From Clostridium disporicum (GTDB taxonomy: Bacteria > Bacillota > Clostridia > Clostridiales > Clostridiaceae), in the NCBI RefSeq assembly GCF_001405015.1, contig NZ_CYZX01000012.1:42860-106859 (forward strand): a DNA stretch of 64,000 nucleotides, written 5' to 3'. This document shows positions 37,395 to 46,803 of the stretch, in pieces (positions within the stretch are counted from its first letter, which is position 1; every line of letters starts with the position of its first letter). The notes beneath the pieces are model-generated. The model saw nothing but the letters and a program-made list of their open reading frames with translations. It was not told the origin of the DNA and ran no database searches. The translations under genes and the position numbers were made by a program.

Positions 37395-38345
37395 ATGATT
37401 AAAGTAAGAATTAAAGTTATTGTTTTAATATCAATAGTTGCACTTACTGCAGGAATTATTATTTATAATATTTATAATAATAATCAAATAAGTGTTGTTA
37501 CAGAAGAGATTAAAATAGAGAACTTACCAGAAGAATTTGATGGATTTACTATTTTACAATTAGCAGATCTTCATAGTAAAAGCTTTGGAGAAAATCAAGA
37601 AGATCTTATAAATATAATTAATGAACAGAATTTTGATATGATAGCTATTTGTGGTGATATGCAAGATAATGATGAAGAAGGATATGAGATTTTTATTACA
37701 TTATTAGAAGGGATTAATAATAAGGAGTATGTTTTTTATACACCTGGAAATCATGGACCATTTCCTTTTGAAAATGATATTGGTTTTACTAATTTTTTAA
37801 GTAGTGACTTTAATGGAAGACATAGAAGAGTATATAATAATGAAAAAACTTTAAGTGAAGCAGGGGAGAGACTTAAAAGTTTAGGAGTTAAACTTCTAAA
37901 TGAAGCATATGAAATAAAAAGAGGAGATAGTTCTCTTTGGGTATCAGAGCTTTTGTATAAGGAACAATTAGATGTAATAACTAATAATGAATATGATAAT
38001 AATGCTATAAACATAGCTGTAACTCATTATCCAATGGAAAGTGTATTTGATGATGAGAACTATAGGCAACACTTATCACAATACGAACTGGTATTGGCAG
38101 CACATTATCATGGTGGACAGTGGAGAATACCAGGGATAGGAGCGTTGTTTATACCAGATATAAATAAAGCAGCATATTTTCCATCACAAGATAGAGTAAG
38201 TGGGCTAACAGAAGTAGGGGGAATAAGACAATATGTAACAAGGGGATTAGGAGCAGGAGGAACCTATGAATTTATGCGATTTAGATTTTTTAACAGGCCT
38301 GAAATTAACTTGATTACATTAATAAAAAATTATGATAAAGAATAA
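37395..38345 (+). CDS. Membrane-anchored metallophosphoesterase
   Basis: Protein of 316 aa with an N-terminal membrane helix (residues 8-25) and an extracellular calcineurin-type domain. The metal motifs are LADLHSKSF, ICGDMQDND, TPGNHGPFPF (GNH) and AAHYHGGQWRIPGIG (HxH). Similar to YkuE/YaeI-type enzymes, which cleave phosphodiesters or phospholipid-like substrates. The AAGGAG site abuts ATG 37395, unusually tight spacing. It is divergent from the exporter, about 175 bp apart, so the two may share a control region. Confidence 0.85.
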   Translation: MIKVRIKVIVLISIVALTAGIIIYNIYNNNQISVVTEEIKIENLPEEFDGFTILQLADLHSKSFGENQEDLINIINEQNFDMIAICGDMQDNDEEGYEIFITLLEGINNKEYVFYTPGNHGPFPFENDIGFTNFLSSDFNGRHRRVYNNEKTLSEAGERLKSLGVKLLNEAYEIKRGDSSLWVSELLYKEQLDVITNNEYDNNAINIAVTHYPMESVFDDENYRQHLSQYELVLAAHYHGGQWRIPGIGALFIPDINKAAYFPSQDRVSGLTEVGGIRQYVTRGLGAGGTYEFMRFRFFNRPEINLITLIKNYDKE

Positions 38346-38350
38346 AAGTA

Positions 38351-38402
38351 AAATGGCAAGTCAAAGATATAAATAATCTTTAACTTGCCATTTGCTTTTT
38401 TT
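38351..38402 (+). terminator. Long-stem terminator
   Basis: AAATGGCAAGTCAAAGAT (38351-38368) pairs with ATCTTTAACTTGCCATTT (38376-38393), one mismatch, followed by GCTTTTTTTAT. Ends the metallophosphoesterase transcript. Confidence 0.9.
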
Positions 38403-38435
38403 ATAATTAGAGAAGATATTTATTATTTGAATTAA

Positions 38436-38600
38436 TTAAAATCTTTTATTTTGCTTAGCATGCTCTTCTATTTTCTTTTCATCAGTATAACTATAAGCAG
38501 ATGTTGGGTTGTTTACATTGCTCATAGAAGTAGGAAATTTAATTCCAGCAGATGTTATAGTTCCATCAGTTCTATTTTGTTTATTATTTGATTTTGCCAA
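38436..38600 (-). CDS. Small hydrophilic protein, 54 aa, unknown
   Basis: A short gene with TTG start at 38600 and ribosome site GGAGGTG at 38607-38613. The product begins MAKSNNKQNRTDGTITSAGI and ends AKQNKRF. It is polar, rich in Asn/Ser/Thr and lacks Cys, membrane or signal segments. It resembles small conserved clostridial spore- or stress-type proteins only in composition. It lies downstream of the 85-aa gene on the same strand across a repeat-rich spacer. Confidence 0.6.
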   Translation of the reverse strand: MAKSNNKQNRTDGTITSAGIKFPTSMSNVNNPTSAYSYTDEKKIEEHAKQNKRF

Positions 38601-38624
38601 TAGAGACACCTCCATATTTTTAAT

Positions 38625-38815
38625 CTGACGATTACCAATTATAGTTTGTAATCTGTCATCTGTTATTCTTAACTTATCATTTGAAATTTGTAACTAGCAT
38701 ATTGTCATTTTTAATTTGTTACTTAGCATTTACTATGTTTTATTATAAATTTGTCATTTGCCATTAGGCATCTGAAGTTTGCAATCTGTCACTTATCATC
38801 TATAACATATTGTTC
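38625..38815 (-). repeat. Degenerate tandem repeats between two small genes
   Basis: On the minus strand the spacer is built from variants of AAATGACAAATT, AAGTGACAGATTGCAAACT and GATGACAGATTACAAACT, repeating roughly every 10-22 bp. The units are not palindromic, unlike the mini-hairpin arrays. They would form an A-rich, weakly structured leader before the 54-aa gene. Confidence 0.55.
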
Positions 38816-38822
38816 TGGAAAA

Positions 38823-39080
38823 TTATTGTCTTGGATTTAAATCTAATTCATCATCTAAATAAGGTCCTTCTGTATAGTCAAATTCTGGACAAGCTATGTT
38901 GTTACATACTATTGGATCTTTTAATGGATTAGGTAGTTTTGTTTCACTTCCATCAGGAGCTTTACTAACTAATTCATGTTCTTCAGGTTTGTACCAAGTT
39001 CTTGCTCTTGGAAGATAGTCTCGGTTTTTATCATAAGATTTTTCAATTTCAGCATTTTCTTTTGTTATCTTAGAACTCAT
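38823..39080 (-). CDS. Small acidic protein, 85 aa, unknown
   Basis: Start ATG 39080 with AGGAGGG upstream. The product is hydrophilic with KNRDYLPRARTWYKPEEHEL, a VCNNIACPEFDY segment with two Cys, and an acidic end EGPYLDDELDLNPRQ. No membrane or signal segment. I do not recognise the family. It is followed on the same strand by a repeat tract and the 54-aa gene. Confidence 0.6.
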   Translation of the reverse strand: MSSKITKENAEIEKSYDKNRDYLPRARTWYKPEEHELVSKAPDGSETKLPNPLKDPIVCNNIACPEFDYTEGPYLDDELDLNPRQ

Positions 39081-39220
39081 AAAAATCCCTCCTAACTGAA
39101 TTTTTTAAGTTAAATTTATATAAGATTTACTAATATTAATTAACTTAATATTAAGTATCCTATAAACTTAGTATTGCTAAGTGATAAGATTTAATTCATG
39201 GCAATTGGAGAAAATAAATA

Positions 39221-39229
39221 TGGTATAAT
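39221..39229 (+). promoter_or_regulatory. Promoter of the first Cof-type HAD gene
   Basis: TGGTATAAT (39221-39229), a consensus extended -10, lies 19 bp before ATG 39248. GCGAGGTGA (39235-39243) is the ribosome site, so the leader is very short. Confidence 0.6.
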
Positions 39230-39247
39230 GTTAAGCGAGGTGATTTT

Positions 39248-40054
39248 ATGAGAATATTATTAGCTAGTGACCTTGATAAAACTTTGATATTTGATAATAA
39301 GATTTCAGAAGAGAATAAGGATGCTATTAGAAGATTTAAAGAAGCAGGAGGAGTTTTTGCTATCTCAACTGGAAGACCTTACAATGGCGTTGAAAAGGTT
39401 ATAGAAGAATTAAGAGTTGAGCCGGATTATTTAATTTTAAATAATGGAGCATTAATTATTACAGGTGGTGAGGAAATAGTTCATAGAGAATTTATTCCTT
39501 TTAATGTAGTAAAAAATATATTTAATGATATGGACAATGATGAAGTTGTAATTTCTGTAGAGACTGGCTTTAGAACTTATCCAATAGATTTAAAGAGCAA
39601 AGGTGCTGAAGCAGCTTTTATATCTGATATAGATTCTACTTTTAAAAATTTAGAGTTAATTGATAAACTAGATGAAGTTTCTGAAGAAGATAAAGAAAAG
39701 ATTGCTGCAATATCATTATTTTTACCAAGAGTAGATATTAATGAAGTTCAAACTGCTTGTGATTATGTAAATGATAACTATGGAAATTATGTTATTGCAT
39801 ATAGAAATACAAGATTTATTGATATTGTACCTGCAGGATGTTCAAAAGGTTCTGGAGTTAAATGGGTAAGCGATGAAGAAAATATTGATATTAAGGATGT
39901 TTACGTTATAGGTGATTCATGGAATGATGATTCTATGTTTGAAATAACAGATAAATCTTTTACATTTACTTATGCAGAAGAAGAATTGAAAGAAAAGACA
40001 AATTACATAGTTGAAACAGTAGCAGAGTGCATTGATAAATATATTTTAAAATAA
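39248..40054 (+). CDS. Cof-type HAD-IIB phosphatase
   Basis: Protein of 268 aa. Motif I is SDLDKTLIFD (Lys where most relatives have Gly), motif II ISTGRPYNG, then a C2B cap. Motifs III-IV are in GCSKGSGVKWV and VYVIGDSWNDDSMFEI. Cof-type enzymes dephosphorylate small sugar phosphates and cofactors; this one's substrate is unknown. The next gene is a close paralogue (tandem duplication). Confidence 0.88.
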   Translation: MRILLASDLDKTLIFDNKISEENKDAIRRFKEAGGVFAISTGRPYNGVEKVIEELRVEPDYLILNNGALIITGGEEIVHREFIPFNVVKNIFNDMDNDEVVISVETGFRTYPIDLKSKGAEAAFISDIDSTFKNLELIDKLDEVSEEDKEKIAAISLFLPRVDINEVQTACDYVNDNYGNYVIAYRNTRFIDIVPAGCSKGSGVKWVSDEENIDIKDVYVIGDSWNDDSMFEITDKSFTFTYAEEELKEKTNYIVETVAECIDKYILK

Positions 40055-40172
40055 ATTATAAACATATTTAAGATAATAAATTATACTAAATTAGGATGAT
40101 ATTAAAATAATATATAAAAATTATTAATACTAATGTTTAAATTAAAAAATGCAAGGGATGAGGATTAAATTT

Positions 40173-40997
40173 ATGAGAAAAATGTTGGCAAGTGACCTTG
40201 ATGGTACGCTTTTATTTAAAGGAAAGGTATCTGATGAAAATAAAGAAGCTTTAAAAAAGTTTAAAACACATGGGGGGATTTTTTCTCTTTCAACAGGAAG
40301 AGCTTATAATGAAATAGAATCAGTAATTAAGGATATGGATATAAAACCAGATTATTTCATATTAAATAATGGAGCGTTAATTCTTGATGGTAATGCTGAT
40401 ATAATTCATATAAGCAACTTAGATTATAAAGCGATTAAAGAGATAATATCTTATTTGAAGAAATATACTGATATGGTGTCTATTCAAACAGGATTTAAGT
40501 CTTATTTTATAGTTTCAAAATTAACAAAATTAAAAATAAAAATTAGAATTATAATTAAAAACTTTACATATGGTTTAAAGTATAAAGATGAAAGAACTTA
40601 TGTAAGAAACCTTGATGATATACAAAATGCTAAAAATGAAACATTTACGTTGATGGCTGCTAATTTGAAAGGATATCCAATAGAGAAGATTCAGGAAATT
40701 GCCGATTATATAAATGATAATTACGGTGATTATGTTGAATGTTATAGAAATACAATATTTTTAGATATAGTTCCAAAAGGTTGCTCTAAAGGATATGGAG
40801 TTAAGAGAGTTGGTGAAATTGCAAATTTAAATATGGACAATGTATATACTATAGGTGATTCTTGGAATGACGATTCAATGTTCCAAGTTACTAAAAATTC
40901 ATTTACATTTACTTATGCAGAAGAAGGTTTACAGAAAAAAACTACTCATGTAGTTGAAACTGTAGCTCAGTGTATAGACAAATATATATTGATATAA
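40173..40997 (+). CDS. Cof-type HAD-IIB phosphatase, tandem paralogue
   Basis: Protein of 274 aa from ATG 40173, chosen by alignment with the paralogue (MRKMLASDLDGTL against MRILLASDLDKTL); an in-frame ATG at 40149 adds eight foreign residues. Motifs are SDLDGTLLF, LSTGRAYNE, GCSKGYGVKRV and YTIGDSWNDDSMFQV. The cap domain is the most diverged part and carries an extra Lys/Ile-rich stretch, suggesting a different substrate. Confidence 0.87.
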   Translation: MRKMLASDLDGTLLFKGKVSDENKEALKKFKTHGGIFSLSTGRAYNEIESVIKDMDIKPDYFILNNGALILDGNADIIHISNLDYKAIKEIISYLKKYTDMVSIQTGFKSYFIVSKLTKLKIKIRIIIKNFTYGLKYKDERTYVRNLDDIQNAKNETFTLMAANLKGYPIEKIQEIADYINDNYGDYVECYRNTIFLDIVPKGCSKGYGVKRVGEIANLNMDNVYTIGDSWNDDSMFQVTKNSFTFTYAEEGLQKKTTHVVETVAQCIDKYILI

Positions 40998-41052
40998 TAC
41001 CCCTTTAAATAGTATTATGTATGTGGGTGAATTATTATAAGGGGATGGACAA

Positions 41053-41688
41053 ATGAAAAAAATAAAAAGATACGCAACATTTTTACTAGGCATAATTATT
41101 TTAACGTTAGGCGTAGCGTTAATTGCAAAGGCTGATATCGGAAATGGGTCATTTGACTCAATAAATTTTGGTTTACAGTCAAAGTTTGGAGGGAACCTAA
41201 GCTTTTGGGTTGCAGTGAGCTCTTTAATAGCGCTTATAATTGCATCTATAGTAAATAAAAAGATTCCTAATATATTTAGTTTTATAACTGCATATATAGT
41301 TGGAGTATTTATTGAAATATGGATTAAGATAACAGAACCAATAGTTATCAATAGTTTAGTTTCTAAGTATTTAGTATTTTTATTAGCAATTGTAATTCTT
41401 GCAATTGGAATATCAATATATTTACTAGCTAAATTGCCACCAAATGCAATAGATTATCTAGTACTTACACTTTCTGAAACATATAAGATAAAGCTAGGAA
41501 CTATAAAGTTAATAGTAGATTTTATATGTATAGTCCTTGCATTAATTGTAAAAGGACCAATAGGAATAGGAACTATATTAGCAACTGTATTGCTAGGACC
41601 TATGATAAATATAGTTCAAAAGCCTATAGAAAATATTTTTGTAGGTAAAGAAGAAATTGTAATAAATGAAGAAAAGCTTGCGAGCTAA
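41053..41688 (+). CDS. YczE/YitT-like integral membrane protein
   Basis: Protein of 211 aa with five to six hydrophobic helices. The opening YATFLLGIIILTLGVALIAK, ADIGNGSFDSINFGL and KLPPNAIDYLVLTLSE are typical of the YczE/YyaS family. Function is not established. The protein may act as a small transporter. Starts after GGGGATGG; no clear operon partner other than manA 47 bp downstream. Confidence 0.78.
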   Translation: MKKIKRYATFLLGIIILTLGVALIAKADIGNGSFDSINFGLQSKFGGNLSFWVAVSSLIALIIASIVNKKIPNIFSFITAYIVGVFIEIWIKITEPIVINSLVSKYLVFLLAIVILAIGISIYLLAKLPPNAIDYLVLTLSETYKIKLGTIKLIVDFICIVLALIVKGPIGIGTILATVLLGPMINIVQKPIENIFVGKEEIVINEEKLAS

Positions 41689-41735
41689 TTTGTAAAGAAA
41701 ACTTTAAATTACTATAGTAAAAGGGGTGTTTATAT

Positions 41736-42671
41736 ATGTATCCAATTAGATTTGAAAACATATATTTTGAAAAGATTTGGGGAGGAAGAGACTTCGAGAA
41801 CTTTAGAGACAACTTACCAGAAGGAGAAATCGGTGAAACTTGGGATGTAAGTTGTCATGAAAATGGAACTGGAGTAGTAGCTAATGGAGAGTTAAAAGGG
41901 AAGACTTTCTTAGAAATAATAGAAGAGTTTGGACATGATTTAGTAGGAACAAAGGTAAGTACAGAAAAGTTCCCACTATTAGTTAAGTTAATAAACTCAA
42001 AAGAAAAGCTATCAGTTCAAGTTCATCCAGGAGATGAGTATGCAAAAACTCATGAAAATTCTTTAGGAAAAACTGAAAGCTGGTATGTTGTTGATGCAAA
42101 ACCAGGTGCAAAGTTAATAGTAGGAACAAAGAATTGTGATAAAGCAACTTTTGCTAAAGCAATTGAAGAAGGTAGAAGCGAAGATTACCTTAATATAATT
42201 GAAGTTAAAAAAGGAGATTTCTTCTTAATAAATAGTGGACTTGTGCATGCTATCTGTGAAGGGTTAGTAATTGCAGAAATTCAACAAAACTCAGATATTA
42301 CTTATAGAGTTTACGACTACGGAAGACCAAGAGAAATTCACGTAGAAAAATCATTAGATGTAATAGACTTTGATTTAGAAGCAATAAACCTTTCAAATAA
42401 TGAAGTACAAGAATTTGATGGATTCAAGAAGGTTGAATTCTGTGATAGCGAGTACTTTGGAGTTGAAAAGTTTGATATATCTACTGAGTGGTCTGATGAG
42501 AGCAATAAAGAGAAATTCTTTATCTTAACTTGTGTTGAAGGTTCAGGAGTAATTGAAGGTGAAAACTTCTCTGAAAAAATTAAAAAAGGAGATAGCTTCT
42601 TAATTCCAGCTGCTTTAGGAAAATACACTGTAAAAGGTAAAGTTGAAGTATTAAAGAGCTATCCAAATTAA
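41736..42671 (+). CDS. manA: Mannose-6-phosphate isomerase, class I
   Basis: Zinc-dependent enzyme (311 aa) interconverting mannose 6-phosphate and fructose 6-phosphate, feeding GDP-mannose-type sugars or mannose use. Metal and active-site motifs: KLINSKEKLSVQVHPGDEYA (Gln-Val-His-Pro), LGKTESWYVV, and NSGLVHAICEGLVIAEIQQN followed by YRVYDYGRP. The length fits the short Firmicute type. AAGGGGTG ribosome site; a strong terminator follows. Confidence 0.93.
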   Translation: MYPIRFENIYFEKIWGGRDFENFRDNLPEGEIGETWDVSCHENGTGVVANGELKGKTFLEIIEEFGHDLVGTKVSTEKFPLLVKLINSKEKLSVQVHPGDEYAKTHENSLGKTESWYVVDAKPGAKLIVGTKNCDKATFAKAIEEGRSEDYLNIIEVKKGDFFLINSGLVHAICEGLVIAEIQQNSDITYRVYDYGRPREIHVEKSLDVIDFDLEAINLSNNEVQEFDGFKKVEFCDSEYFGVEKFDISTEWSDESNKEKFFILTCVEGSGVIEGENFSEKIKKGDSFLIPAALGKYTVKGKVEVLKSYPN

Positions 42672-42686
42672 TTATAATTACCATAT

Positions 42687-42721
42687 AAAAAATGGAATTC
42701 GTATTTGAATTCCATTTTTTT
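42687..42721 (+). terminator. Terminator after manA
   Basis: AAAAATGGAATTC (42688-42700) pairs perfectly with GAATTCCATTTTT (42707-42719) around a 6-nt loop, with A and T tracts on either side. It can serve both manA and the convergent minus-strand gene. Confidence 0.9.
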
Positions 42722-42758
42722 GTTATTAATACTACAGAACATCTGAATTATGAGTAGA

Positions 42759-43394
42759 TTATGTATCTGAATTAGAATTTAGTTCAGAATCAGAAAAATC
42801 CTCTGGATTTGGTACAGATTCAGAATCATCAGATGGTACGTCTTCTGGTGTAGTTTCAGGAGTCTCTGGAACCTCAGGAATAACTGGTTCTTCAGGTTTA
42901 GGAGCTTCAGGCTCTTGAGGTTTTTCTGTAGGGATGTCTACAGGCTCATCAGGAGCTGGATCAGTTGGTGGAGTTACAATCGGTGGAGCAGGTGTTTCAG
43001 AACCCTGATTACCATTTCCAGTATTTCCATTGCCAGAACTATTATTTATGTTGCCGTTATAACCTTCTTCATAAGTATTATCGTAATCATCTTCGTAATT
43101 ATCATTATAACCTTCATCTGGTGTTACATAGTCCTCAGAAGTATCTATAATTTCATCATTAACTTCTTCTTCTGATTCAATTTCCGTATCTATTTCGATT
43201 TCATAAAGTGGGTCTTCTTCTTTCTCTATAACATAATCTTTAAGAGTATTCTTGATAGGAGGTCGTTCTTTAATTGATGCTGATTCATTTCTATCAATAC
43301 TAGCTTGAATGGCATCTATAGAAAAAGTTAAGATTAATGCCAATATTAAGACTACTATTATTATATTTTGTGTTTTTTTTGAATTTAAGTTCAT
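42759..43394 (-). CDS. Membrane-anchored Pro/Glu-rich low-complexity protein
   Basis: Protein of 211 aa with a short basic N-terminus and one membrane helix (IIIVVLILALILTFSI, residues 11-27). The rest is extracellular and disordered: an acidic stretch, a Tyr/Asn/Asp-rich region (YEDDYDNTYEEGYNGN) and a Pro/Glu/Thr-rich tail with repeated PE/PET/PEEP units. No enzymatic domain and no sortase motif. It may be a cell-wall spacer or a surface protein of unknown role. Confidence 0.7.
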   Translation of the reverse strand: MNLNSKKTQNIIIVVLILALILTFSIDAIQASIDRNESASIKERPPIKNTLKDYVIEKEEDPLYEIEIDTEIESEEEVNDEIIDTSEDYVTPDEGYNDNYEDDYDNTYEEGYNGNINNSSGNGNTGNGNQGSETPAPPIVTPPTDPAPDEPVDIPTEKPQEPEAPKPEEPVIPEVPETPETTPEDVPSDDSESVPNPEDFSDSELNSNSDT

Positions 43395-43484
43395 TATCTA
43401 TGCCTTCCTTTATTATATTTATGCAAATATACAATTCTACATAAATATGGTGAAATCCTCTTTATATTTTAAAGAATAAGAGAA

Positions 43485-44291
43485 TTATGTAAGATATTGT
43501 TCTAAGAAATAAGCTACTCCATCTTCATCGTTATTTTTAGTAATGAAATTAGCAATTTCTTTTATTTCATCATAAGCATTACCCATGGCTACTCCTGTAC
43601 CGCACATTTTTATCATATCTACGTCATTAGGGGCATCGCCAAATGAAACTACATCATTTATATTTATATTAAGTATTTTGCAAAGATTAGATATTGCAAA
43701 TCCTTTTCCACAGTCCTTATTTAAGAACTCAAATATTTTAGGTAGTGAGTGAATTGCATTATAATTTTCTAAATACTGTGAAGGAATAAGAGGAATAATT
43801 TCATCAATCTTATCTTCATCAGCTACAAACATTATTTTAAATAAATTATCAAAACTATCTAAATCATTAGAAGTATCTACATAGTGGACTTTTAAAGGTA
43901 AATCGTTATTATCACCATTATCAAAATCATTATGCTTTTCAGAGGCAATAGAAAAATCATGACTAAAAGCTTCTATAGCAACATTAAATGATTTGCCTAA
44001 ATCAAATATTTCTTTACATATATTTGTATCCATATAGTTTGAATAAATAGGTGAGAAGTCTTTTATAGAATATATAGAAGCACCGTTGTTGCAAATTACA
44101 AAATCATCATCTGAAAAAATACCTATATCATTTATATAGTGAATTACTGCATTTAAAGGACGACCAGTTGAAATTACAATTCTAGTACCATTATCAGAGA
44201 ATTTTTTTAAGATATCCTTTGTATATTGAGATACTGTATGATCACTTCTAAGTAAAGTACCATCCATATCTATAGCTATTAGTTTAAACAT
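43485..44291 (-). CDS. Cof-type HAD-IIB phosphatase
   Basis: Protein of about 268 aa: AIDMDGTLLRSDH, VISTGRPLNAV, DCGKGFAISNL and VVSFGDAPNDVDMI give the four HAD motifs, with a C2B cap. GAGGG lies 6 nt before ATG 44291 and 3 nt before ATG 44294, so 44291 is preferred. Third Cof-type enzyme in 5 kb but not a recent copy of the pair at 39.2-41 kb. Confidence 0.87.
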   Translation of the reverse strand: MFKLIAIDMDGTLLRSDHTVSQYTKDILKKFSDNGTRIVISTGRPLNAVIHYINDIGIFSDDDFVICNNGASIYSIKDFSPIYSNYMDTNICKEIFDLGKSFNVAIEAFSHDFSIASEKHNDFDNGDNNDLPLKVHYVDTSNDLDSFDNLFKIMFVADEDKIDEIIPLIPSQYLENYNAIHSLPKIFEFLNKDCGKGFAISNLCKILNININDVVSFGDAPNDVDMIKMCGTGVAMGNAYDEIKEIANFITKNNDEDGVAYFLEQYLT

Positions 44292-44294
44292 CAT

Positions 44295-44800
44295 ATACCC
44301 TCATAAATTTATTAATACTTTTATTCTACAATATAATAGTTTTAATGATTATCAGTTTATGAAAAAGAGATATTAATAGATGAAATTATTTTATATGAAG
44401 AAAACTAATCATTAACATATGTTAATAAAGGTAAGTTAAAATTTAATTAAAAATATAATTATTTAAAGTAATATTATTATGATAAATGTAAAATTCTTTA
44501 GGTTTGTAATATTAATAAAAACAGTATATAATGATTAAGTTATAATAAAAAATATAATAATTAAAATAGTAATATTTGATTATTTAATATGAAATATCTT
44601 CTGTATTATAGTGGAAGATGTAACTTTCAATTACAAAATATAAAATTTTGATTATTAGTTATGAAACATAATATTTAATTAGGAAACACACTACTCATAT
44701 AAATTTGTAGGTGTAAGTTCGATTGACTAAATTAAAATTTAGAATCTCACTTAAGAAATTTTTATAAGAAATTTACATATATTTTTAGGAGGATAAAACT
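44295..44800. other. Intergenic region before prfC
   Basis: About 500 bp of extremely AT-rich sequence. A TATAAT occurs at 44527-44532 but is 270 bp from prfC and has no clear -35. No ORF, RNA gene or strong hairpin is visible except the prfC ribosome site AGGAGG (44787-44792). Confidence 0.5.
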
Positions 44801-46396
44801 TTGGCTGATTTAATTAATGAGATAAAAAAGAGAAGAACCTTTGCGATAATCTCTCACCCTGATGCTGGTAAAACTACATTAACTGAAAAGTTCCTATTAT
44901 ACGGAGGAGCTATAAGACTTGCTGGATCTGTTAAGGCTAGAAAAGCTGCAAGTCATGCTGTTTCTGACTGGATGGAAATAGAAAAGCAAAGAGGTATCTC
45001 TGTTACTTCTTCTGTTATGCAATTTAATTATTCTGGACATTGTATAAATATACTTGATACTCCAGGACACCAAGACTTCTCAGAGGATACATATAGAACA
45101 CTTATGGCTGCTGACTCTGCAGTAATGGTTGTTGACGCTGCTAAAGGGGTCGAAGATCAAACTAGAAAGTTATTCCACGTTTGTTCTTTAAGAGAAATGC
45201 CAATATTTACATTCATCAATAAGATGGATAGAGAAGCTCAAGATCCATTCCAATTATTAGAGGATATTGAATCAGAACTTGGAATTAAGACATATCCAAT
45301 GAACTGGCCAATAGGTTCAGGTAAAGAATTCAAAGGTGTTTATGATAGACAAAACCAAAGAATCATAGCATTCAATGGTGGAAACCATGGTTCTACAGAA
45401 GTTGAAGCTATTGAAGGTTCTGTAGATGATGAAAAATTCAGAGAAATATTAGGATCAGCTCTTCACGATAAGCTAATGGAAGATATAGAACTTCTTGATA
45501 TAGCTGGAGACGAGCTAGATATGGATAAGGTTAGAGAAGGTGGATTAACTCCTGTATTCTTTGGATCAGCTTTAACTAACTTTGGTGTTGAGCCATTCCT
45601 AGAGCACTTCTTAGAAATGACTACATCACCACTTGCTAGAAACTCAAATATTGGAGAAATTGACCCATTTGATGATAAGTTCTCTGCTTTCGTATTTAAG
45701 ATTCAAGCAAACATGAACAAGGCTCATAGAGATAGAATTGCTTTCATGAGAATATGTTCAGGTAAGTTTACAAAAGGTGAAGATGTATTCCATATGCAAG
45801 GTGGTAAGAAATTAAAGCTTGCTCAACCACAACAATTCATGGCTGAAAACAGAGAAATTGTTGAAGAAGCATATGCTGGAGATATTATCGGGGTATTTGA
45901 TCCAGGTATATTCTCAATAGGAGATACTTTATGTTCACCATCAAAGAAGTTCAAGTTTGAAGGAATTCCAACTTTCGCTCCTGAACACTTTGCAAGAGTT
46001 AGACCAGTAGATACAATGAAGAGAAAACAATTCGTTAAAGGTGTTACTCAAATAGCTCAAGAAGGGGCTATCCAAGTATTCAGAGAAAACCACATCGGTA
46101 TGGAAGAAATAATCGTTGGGGTTGTAGGGGTACTACAATTTGAAGTTCTTGAATACAGACTTAAGAGCGAATACAACGTTGATATTAAGATGGAAAGACT
46201 TCCATTCAGATATGTTAGATGGATTGAAAATGAAGATATTGATGTAGATAAATTAAACTTAACTTCTGATGCTAAGAGAGTTAAGGACTTTAAGGATAGA
46301 AACATCCTAATATTCCAAAATGACTGGGGGATTAACTGGGCTCTAGACCATAACAAAGGACTTGTGCTTTCTGGTGTAGGAAAGAGTGACGATTAG
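44801..46396 (+). CDS. prfC: Peptide chain release factor 3
   Basis: GTPase of 531 aa that recycles RF1/RF2 from the ribosome after termination. G1 is SHPDAGKTTLTE, switch II DTPGHQDFSED and G4 INKMDREA; the RF3-specific segment KRGISVTSSVMQF type sequence is present near residue 65. TTG start at 44801 with AGGAGG nine nt upstream is clear. Codon use shows more C-ending codons than neighbours, as expected of a highly expressed gene. The stop codon runs directly into a 360-bp mini-hairpin array. Confidence 0.97.
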   Translation: MADLINEIKKRRTFAIISHPDAGKTTLTEKFLLYGGAIRLAGSVKARKAASHAVSDWMEIEKQRGISVTSSVMQFNYSGHCINILDTPGHQDFSEDTYRTLMAADSAVMVVDAAKGVEDQTRKLFHVCSLREMPIFTFINKMDREAQDPFQLLEDIESELGIKTYPMNWPIGSGKEFKGVYDRQNQRIIAFNGGNHGSTEVEAIEGSVDDEKFREILGSALHDKLMEDIELLDIAGDELDMDKVREGGLTPVFFGSALTNFGVEPFLEHFLEMTTSPLARNSNIGEIDPFDDKFSAFVFKIQANMNKAHRDRIAFMRICSGKFTKGEDVFHMQGGKKLKLAQPQQFMAENREIVEEAYAGDIIGVFDPGIFSIGDTLCSPSKKFKFEGIPTFAPEHFARVRPVDTMKRKQFVKGVTQIAQEGAIQVFRENHIGMEEIIVGVVGVLQFEVLEYRLKSEYNVDIKMERLPFRYVRWIENEDIDVDKLNLTSDAKRVKDFKDRNILIFQNDWGINWALDHNKGLVLSGVGKSDD

Positions 46397-46770
46397 TCAG
46401 CTTTGCTAAGGGGAATAGAGTTGCTTCGCAACTGTCCAATAGTGCCTACGGCAGAGCGATAGTCAGCTAGCGCTGAGGAGAAAGGTCACCTTCGGTGAGG
46501 AGAAAAGTGCCTTCGGCAAGTGAAAGTTCACCTTCGGTGAAGGGAAAAGATTGGCTAGCGACAATGGGGAAAGGTCAGCTTTGCTAAGGGGAATAGAGTT
46601 GATTCGCAACTGTCCAATAGTGCCTACGGCAGAGCAATAGTCAGCTAGCGCTGAGGAGAAAGATCACCTTCGGTGAGGAGAAAAGTGCCTTCGGCAAGTG
46701 AAAAGCCACCTTCGGTGAAGGGAAAAGATTGTCTTGAGACGATAGAGAAAAGTTTTCTTTACGGAAAAGG
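46397..46770 (+). repeat. Mini-hairpin array after prfC, with a 178-bp tandem duplication
   Basis: Begins at the base after the prfC stop. Successive units are GTTGC-ttc-GCAAC (46420-46432), TGCC-tac-GGCA, CAGC-tag-GCTG type, TCACC-ttc-GGTGA, TGCC-ttc-GGCA and TTCACC-ttc-GGTGAA, linked by GGGAAAAG or GTCCAATAG-type spacers. The whole block repeats with a 178-bp period (46397 and 46575), with few differences. It ends with TTTTC...GGAAAAGGTGAAA, nearly the same phrase as the end of the 63.2-kb array. No coding potential. Confidence 0.9.
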
Positions 46771-46803
46771 TGAAACTTAACCTAATAAGGTTAAAATATT
46801 AAT

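Noticed and set aside
42915..43175. Plus-strand frames opposite the Pro/Glu-rich protein
   Set aside because: Long frames are expected opposite low-complexity Pro/Glu coding; no start signals.
46397..46770. CRISPR array
   Set aside because: Units are short self-complementary hairpins with short linkers, not 24-37 bp repeats with unique spacers, and no cas genes are nearby.
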